Source: Robiginitomaculum sp. | GTDB taxonomy: Bacteria; Pseudomonadota; Alphaproteobacteria; Caulobacterales; Maricaulaceae | DNA: 10,970 nucleotides | Assembly (NCBI GenBank): GCA_002733385.1 | Contig: NVVO01000035.1 | Location: 1 to 10,970, forward strand | Reading direction: 5' to 3' | Shown: positions 8,101 through 10,970 of the stretch, piece by piece | Position numbering within the stretch: the stretch's first letter is position 1 | Layout of the letters: every line of letters starts with the position of its first letter | The notes under the pieces: generated by a model | Seen by the model: the letters and a program-made list of their open reading frames with translations, nothing else | Told to the model about the DNA's origin: nothing | Databases searched by the model: none | Made by a program: the position numbers and the translations under genes

Positions 8101-10970
8101 AGAGACGGAAGCTACTCATTCGATCCGAATAGTGATTTTGCCGCCCTTGCGCCTGGCGAAACTGTGCTCACAACGGTTCAATACCAAGCTTTCATTGGTG
8201 ATGGAGTATCTGAACCAGGCACGGTTACTGTTGCTGTGACAGGTGCGGCAGCGGCCGGCAATCCACCCGTGGCCCAAGATGATACACTTAACACAAATGA
8301 AGACACGGTTTTAAACGGCAATGTTTTTGCCGATAACGGCAATGGCGTAGACAGTGACCGTGACGGGGATACTTTCTTTGTCTCACAAGTCAACGGCGTT
8401 TCGACTAATGTTAGCATGGCTGTAGCTGGTTCGGCGGGCGGTCTGTTTACAATCAATGCTGATGGTAGCTATAATTTTGAACCCAACGGGGAGTTTGAGA
8501 CATTGGCCACTGGCGATAGCGCCACCACGACCATTACCTATACCATCGACGATGCGCTTGACGGAACATCTACGGCTACGGTTACCGTTACAGTAAACGG
8601 AGTTAACGATGCACCCGTAGCCATAGATGACAGTTTTGTCACGGACGAAGACAATGCAGTTGGCGGCAATGTGTTTGATGCCAACGGCGCAGGCGCTGAC
8701 AGCGATATTGACACGGGAGATGCAATCGCCGTCAGCGCGGTTAACGGTGCAAGCAGCAATGTTGGTATCAATGTAGTCGGGAGTACGGGCGGGGTTTTCA
8801 TTATTCAGGCCAACGGCGTGTTCAGCTTTCAGCCTAATGGAGATTATGATACATTAGCCGTTGGTGAAAGTGCAGTTTCAACGGCTACATATACCATAGA
8901 CGACGGCAATGGCGGCACCAGTACGGCTAGTGTCACCGTCACAATCAATGGTGCCAATGATGCACCTTTTGGAGTTAACGTAAATGGAATTGTGTCGGCA
9001 AACCCTGTACCTGGACAAAATGTTCTGGACGGCGCACCCATCACGGCTTTGGATTTGTCCGCATTTATTAAGGATATAGACGCATCTGATACATTGACGA
9101 TCACCGTGGACATTGCGGCGCTACCGCCGGGTCTGTTATATGATCTGGTCACCAATACGATTTCCGGTACACCAACAACCAGTGCAAGCCAGGGCGGCCC
9201 AAATAGTGACGGCATATATACGGTTCAGGTCACAGGTACCGACAATAACGGCGCATCATTTGTCACCAATGTCATCTACACGGTCGCCAACCCGGCACCC
9301 ATAGCCCGGTCCGATGCCTTTGTTACCAATGAAAGCAGTATTATCAATGGCAGCGTGTTCGCAGATAATGGCAGCGGCGCTGACAGTGATGCGGACGGGG
9401 ACGGGTTTTCCGTCCGTAATGTTAACGGCGCTTCTGCAAATGTTGGTACGGCTATTGCCGGGAGCGCGGGCGGGCTATTTACCATCAATGCGGACGGCAC
9501 TTATAGCTTTGACCCTAACGGCGAATTTAATGGACTGAATAACGGAGACAGCCAGGACACGACGATCACCTATACCATAGACGACGAAGAAGGTGGTTCC
9601 AGCACGACTACGGTTACGGTAACTGTCAACGGCGTAACCGGCGTTAATACGGCGCCCGTGGCCCAGGATGACGCTCTCGCCACCGATCAGGACACGCTAT
9701 TAAACGGCGATGTTTTTGCCGACAATGGTAATGGTTTTGACGATGATGCGGACGGAGATGTGTTTAGCGTGACGGCTGTAGGCGGGGTTGCGGCCCATGT
9801 TGCAACGCCGGTAGCTGGCACGGGCGGCGGTCTGTTTACCATCAATAGCGACGGCAGTTTCAATTTTAACCCCAATGATCAGTTTAATGATTTGGCGGCT
9901 GGCGCGTCGACAAATTCTACAATCACGTACACAATAGACGACGGCAATGGCGGGTCTGATACCGCCACGGTCACCGTCACTATTAACGGTGTTAATGATG
10001 CGCCCACCGCCAATGATGCGGTGTTGGCGGTGGACGAAAATCTACCGGCGGGCACAATTGTCGGCACGGTGATGGCTACGGATATTGATATGGGAGATGT
10101 ACTTGGTTACGCCATAACCGGCGGCAATACCAATACTGCCTTTGCGGTTGATGCCAATGGGCAAATCACCACACTTGTCCCACTGGATTTTGAAGCCTTG
10201 GACAATTACAATTTAACCATTGTGGTTACTGATACGGGCGGGCTTACCGATACGGCAAATGTTACGATCAATGTTGGCGATGTCAACGAAGCCCCCGCCG
10301 CCGTCGACGATACAATTTCCGGCACACCTGCCAATAATAGTTTCAATCTATTGGCGGATAACGGCAATGGTGTTGACAGTGATCCGGACGGCGACGACAC
10401 TCTTACCATCACCCAGATTAACGGCATTGCCGTCGTGGTCGGTTCAACCATCACCCTGGCCAATAGTCTGGTTCTCACGGTCACAGGAAACGGTATAATT
10501 GAATTAAACACTCTCCAACCCGGCATTTATAATGAAGTCATTACCTATACGGTAGACGACGGAAATGGCTTGACGTCCACGGCGACGGTTACCGCCCGGT
10601 TTGAGGTCAACGGCTTTGATCTCGCCAATACCAATACCAATGGTGTGATAATTAACGGCGTCGGGGCAAATGACGAGAGCGGATTTGCCGTTTCTACCGC
10701 CGGGGATATCAATAATGACGGGTTTGATGATTTTTTGATCGGCGCGCATTTTGCCGGCCCGGACGCGGGCAGTGATGCAGGTGTGGCCTATGTGATATTT
10801 GGCGGGCCGAACGGCCCCGCTCCGCTTGGACAAAATTTTGACCTTGCGGATTTAGACGGCACAAACGGGTTTATGCTGACCGGCATAGACCAGTTCGACA
10901 ATGCCGCCTGGTCTGTGGCTTCGGCGGGTGATGTCAACGGCGACGGGATTGATGATCTGATCATAAGCGG
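5170..10970 (+). CDS. Giant secreted or surface repeat protein, FG-GAP propellers flanking cadherin/VCBS-like modules (3' end beyond window)
   Basis: The frame opens after a TAA at 5113-5115 and stays open to the window end, giving at least 1933 residues. ATG 5170 is the only usual start, with a weak GGGG (5160-5163) before it. Residues 1-77 contain no Sec signal or membrane segment. Residues 78-557 form seven FG-GAP repeats, 564-1812 carry about eleven cadherin-like or Ig-like modules, and from 1813 a second FG-GAP set begins. Such architectures are known in large calcium-stabilised adhesins and RTX-type exoproteins. Those are exported by type I secretion through a C-terminal signal, which would lie outside the window. 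No neighbouring secretion gene is visible here. By eye I find no cysteine and one lysine (residue 1301), so the protein must be very acidic. A role in adhesion or matrix formation is inferred. An enzymatic domain in the missing part cannot be excluded. Confidence 0.9.
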   Translation, partial: MTYIFDILSEFSVLENDDGLLEHNEYLLDSQSLPLLGRVGLNPQGIGFAPLPLPISIPNFGFSFSGPLLATPTLLGLVELDGTTGFNIPGLFLNGQNGFSVAGIGDINNDGIDDFALGAPSGGVTGNGVVYVVFGTGAGFPVNFDLTTLNGVNGFRIDGLNPGDFFGGSISAAGDMNGDGIADFIIGAPQADPGGTSTAGAAFVIFGQSTAFAPTLDLTTLNGTNGFSFTGLDLFGRAGTNVAGLGDINGDGFDDVMISAPFGGPGDQGEAYVILGTGGTFIPSYDPSTVVAFGGFIITGLSTDDNFGIAASGIGDFNGDGIDDFIVSAPSADVGATVSAGQIYLVFGNARDGFGASLDLSTLAFGRGIVFEGVSFADAAGDAVSGAGDINNDGIADIIIGAPNIGSQLGGAYVVFGSTARFPANFDLSTLDGTNGFFIQGLENGSDTGFSVAAAGDFNGDGIDDLVISAPDAGSGAIFLIFGTAGGFASTIDLTTLDGTNGTRIDGVAFNDEAGFSVASAGDINGDGMDDLVIGARVVDAGGLTNSGQSYIVFGFNPALLPSPPIAVGDSFTTDEETPTTGNVLADNGNGVDSDLDGDPLTVISVNGAAANVGTVITGSRGGLFTIASDGTFTFDPNGDFEFLNPSLMSTRETSVTYTIDDGTGLTSTATVSVVVTGVNDAPTATPDSFTTNSLTSLIGNVMSDDNGAGIDSDPDGSITVRDVNGVPVDVGRIVAGSNGGTFIIYAHGGYVFQPAGDFDGLGAGQTADTSVTYTITDGFGATSTATVTVTVLDGTTNIAPVAREDIVNAGTASIATGSVFWDNGFGPDEDADGDVITVSQVNSTGALVGTAVAGDNGGLFTINADGTYTFDPNGEFTGLSQGQSAFTSVSYTIDDGNGGSSDTQIVIQVFVGVVGRFALQDDDLATDSNTTIAGNVLGDNGNGPDEGVTRVDLVNSSFSAVGTQVAGDNGGLFTINRDGSYSFDPNSDFAALAPGETVLTTVQYQAFIGDGVSEPGTVTVAVTGAAAAGNPPVAQDDTLNTNEDTVLNGNVFADNGNGVDSDRDGDTFFVSQVNGVSTNVSMAVAGSAGGLFTINADGSYNFEPNGEFETLATGDSATTTITYTIDDALDGTSTATVTVTVNGVNDAPVAIDDSFVTDEDNAVGGNVFDANGAGADSDIDTGDAIAVSAVNGASSNVGINVVGSTGGVFIIQANGVFSFQPNGDYDTLAVGESAVSTATYTIDDGNGGTSTASVTVTINGANDAPFGVNVNGIVSANPVPGQNVLDGAPITALDLSAFIKDIDASDTLTITVDIAALPPGLLYDLVTNTISGTPTTSASQGGPNSDGIYTVQVTGTDNNGASFVTNVIYTVANPAPIARSDAFVTNESSIINGSVFADNGSGADSDADGDGFSVRNVNGASANVGTAIAGSAGGLFTINADGTYSFDPNGEFNGLNNGDSQDTTITYTIDDEEGGSSTTTVTVTVNGVTGVNTAPVAQDDALATDQDTLLNGDVFADNGNGFDDDADGDVFSVTAVGGVAAHVATPVAGTGGGLFTINSDGSFNFNPNDQFNDLAAGASTNSTITYTIDDGNGGSDTATVTVTINGVNDAPTANDAVLAVDENLPAGTIVGTVMATDIDMGDVLGYAITGGNTNTAFAVDANGQITTLVPLDFEALDNYNLTIVVTDTGGLTDTANVTINVGDVNEAPAAVDDTISGTPANNSFNLLADNGNGVDSDPDGDDTLTITQINGIAVVVGSTITLANSLVLTVTGNGIIELNTLQPGIYNEVITYTVDDGNGLTSTATVTARFEVNGFDLANTNTNGVIINGVGANDESGFAVSTAGDINNDGFDDFLIGAHFAGPDAGSDAGVAYVIFGGPNGPAPLGQNFDLADLDGTNGFMLTGIDQFDNAAWSVASAGDVNGDGIDDLIIS
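5401..6840 (+). repeat. Seven FG-GAP repeats: complete beta-propeller
   Basis: Seven calcium-binding loops of the pattern D-x-N-x-D-G-x-x-D begin at residues 106, 175, 247, 316, 389, 457 and 523, spaced 66-73 residues apart. Examples are DINNDGIDD, DMNGDGIAD and DINGDGMDD. Each is followed by an IGAP- or ISAP-like strand and a VVFG strand, and a 'dLttLnGtnGF' segment links blades. Seven is the number that closes an integrin-alpha-type propeller, so this domain appears complete. Propellers of this kind typically bind protein or glycan ligands. Confidence 0.9.
6859..8964 (+). repeat. Six tandem VCBS/cadherin-like modules
   Basis: Modules start at 6859, 7216, 7570, 7921, 8266 and 8614, with a period of 345-357 bp (115-119 residues). 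Each follows the order 'aPvA.DDsf.T.e', 'GNVfaDNGnGvDSD.DGD', 'vs.VNG', 'GGLFTINADGtYtFdPNGeF', 'TYTIDDGnGgtsTATVTVTV', 'NGvNDAP'. The DxDxDGD segment and inter-module DAP residues are typical calcium-coordinating positions that stiffen such arrays. Module 4 (7921) is divergent: its acidic loop reads DNGNGPDEG and lacks the DGD. This pattern corresponds to the VCBS / Cadherin_5 ('tandem-95') group of Ig-like repeats. Confidence 0.8.
8965..9291 (+). other. Putative Ig-like (He_PIG/dystroglycan-type) module within the array
   Basis: Residues 1266-1374 break the repeat pattern. They lack the GGLFTINADG and TYTIDDG blocks and instead show LDLSAFIKDIDASDTLTI, then LPPGLLYD, NTISGTP and GIYTVQVTGTDNNG. 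The 'LP.GL....ttG.isGtP' series is the hallmark of the putative-Ig/dystroglycan-type cadherin-like family. The protein's only lysine lies here. Confidence 0.65.
9298..10002 (+). repeat. Two further VCBS/cadherin-like modules
   Basis: Modules starting at 9298 and 9655 return to the regular pattern with DSDADGDGF and DDDADGDVF acidic loops, GGLFTIN, YTIDDE/YTIDDG and a VNDAP-type boundary. The two units are close in sequence to the modules starting at 8266 and 8614, as expected if the array grew by duplication. Confidence 0.8.
10003..10293 (+). other. Classical cadherin-repeat (CA) module
   Basis: Residues 1612-1708 form a ~97-residue unit with the cadherin signature: VDENLPAGTIVGTVMATDID, then FAVDANGQITTLVPLDFEAL, YNLTIVVTDTGGL and DVNEAP. 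The DEN, LDxE, DxD, DxG and DxNEAP positions are the canonical calcium ligands and are all present, so this module is probably functional. Confidence 0.85.
10294..10605 (+). repeat. Divergent last VCBS/cadherin-like module
   Basis: It starts with APAAVDDTISG and keeps DNGNGVDSDPDGDDTLTI and ITYTVDDGNGLTSTATV. The central GGLFTINADGTYTFDPNG block is replaced by an unrelated GSTITLANSLVLTV segment. It is about 104 residues, shorter than its neighbours, and leads directly into the second FG-GAP region. Confidence 0.7.
10606..10970 (+). repeat. Start of a second FG-GAP propeller (truncated by window)
   Basis: Two blades are visible, with calcium loops DINNDGFDD (residue 1846) and DVNGDGIDD (residue 1921), 75 residues apart. 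They also have AYVIFG and a 'FDLADLDGTNGF' linker like those of the first propeller. The blades strongly resemble those at residues 78-557, suggesting duplication or shuffling of one propeller unit. How many blades follow is not visible. Confidence 0.85.

Noticed and set aside
6859..10605. Regular ~350-bp DNA periodicity as a CRISPR-like or satellite repeat
   Set aside because: The periodicity is explained by protein modules in one continuous frame, and the DNA diverges at synonymous sites.
5112..10833. Many open frames of 60-190 codons on the minus strand opposite the giant gene
   Set aside because: They are shadows of the repetitive, Asp/Gly/Thr-rich plus-strand gene. They recur in register with the repeats, show low-complexity Ser/Pro/Val or Thr/Val composition, and have no domain signature.

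Overview
The window probably comes from a Gram-negative bacterium, most likely an alphaproteobacterium. The best clue is a 15-bp site, GTTC-N7-GTTC, just upstream of a recQ gene. This is the LexA (SOS) box typical of Alphaproteobacteria. A giant, calcium-binding, cysteine-free repeat protein without an N-terminal signal peptide also fits a Gram-negative with type I secretion. I cannot name a genus.

Layout. (1) 1-145: non-coding, with a perfect 7-bp-stem hairpin. (2) 146-913, minus strand: the tail of an RHS-repeat protein, holding only the last part of the RHS core plus a variable C-terminal domain. It has lost everything upstream and looks like an orphan tip or remnant. (3) 914-1119: intergenic DNA with no gene I can support. 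(4) 1120-3122: an AT-rich two-gene operon with its own sigma70-like promoter. It encodes an HD-domain metal-dependent phosphohydrolase of the SAMHD1/dGTPase-like type, then, 2 bp later, an MNT-fold nucleotidyltransferase. The pairing of a nucleotide-hydrolysing fold with a nucleotide-transferring fold, in DNA compositionally unlike its neighbours, is the best candidate for an undescribed system here. (5) 3123-3251: intergenic DNA with the SOS box. (6) 3252-5069: a full-length RecQ helicase (helicase core, zinc-binding and RQC region, HRDC). (7) 5170 to the window end: one uninterrupted reading frame of at least 1933 codons with no stop. It encodes a surface or secreted repeat protein: a seven-blade FG-GAP beta-propeller, then about eleven cadherin-like/VCBS-like modules, then the start of a second FG-GAP propeller cut by the window edge.

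How they relate. The HD and nucleotidyltransferase genes almost certainly act together, being co-transcribed and probably translationally coupled. RecQ has its own SOS-type control and is probably functionally independent, although DNA-damage-induced repair beside a nucleotide-modifying cassette resembles a defence or genome-maintenance island. The RHS tail and giant adhesin are typical accessory genes for cell-cell contact or competition. All gene functions are inferred from motifs in the sequence; no database search was done.
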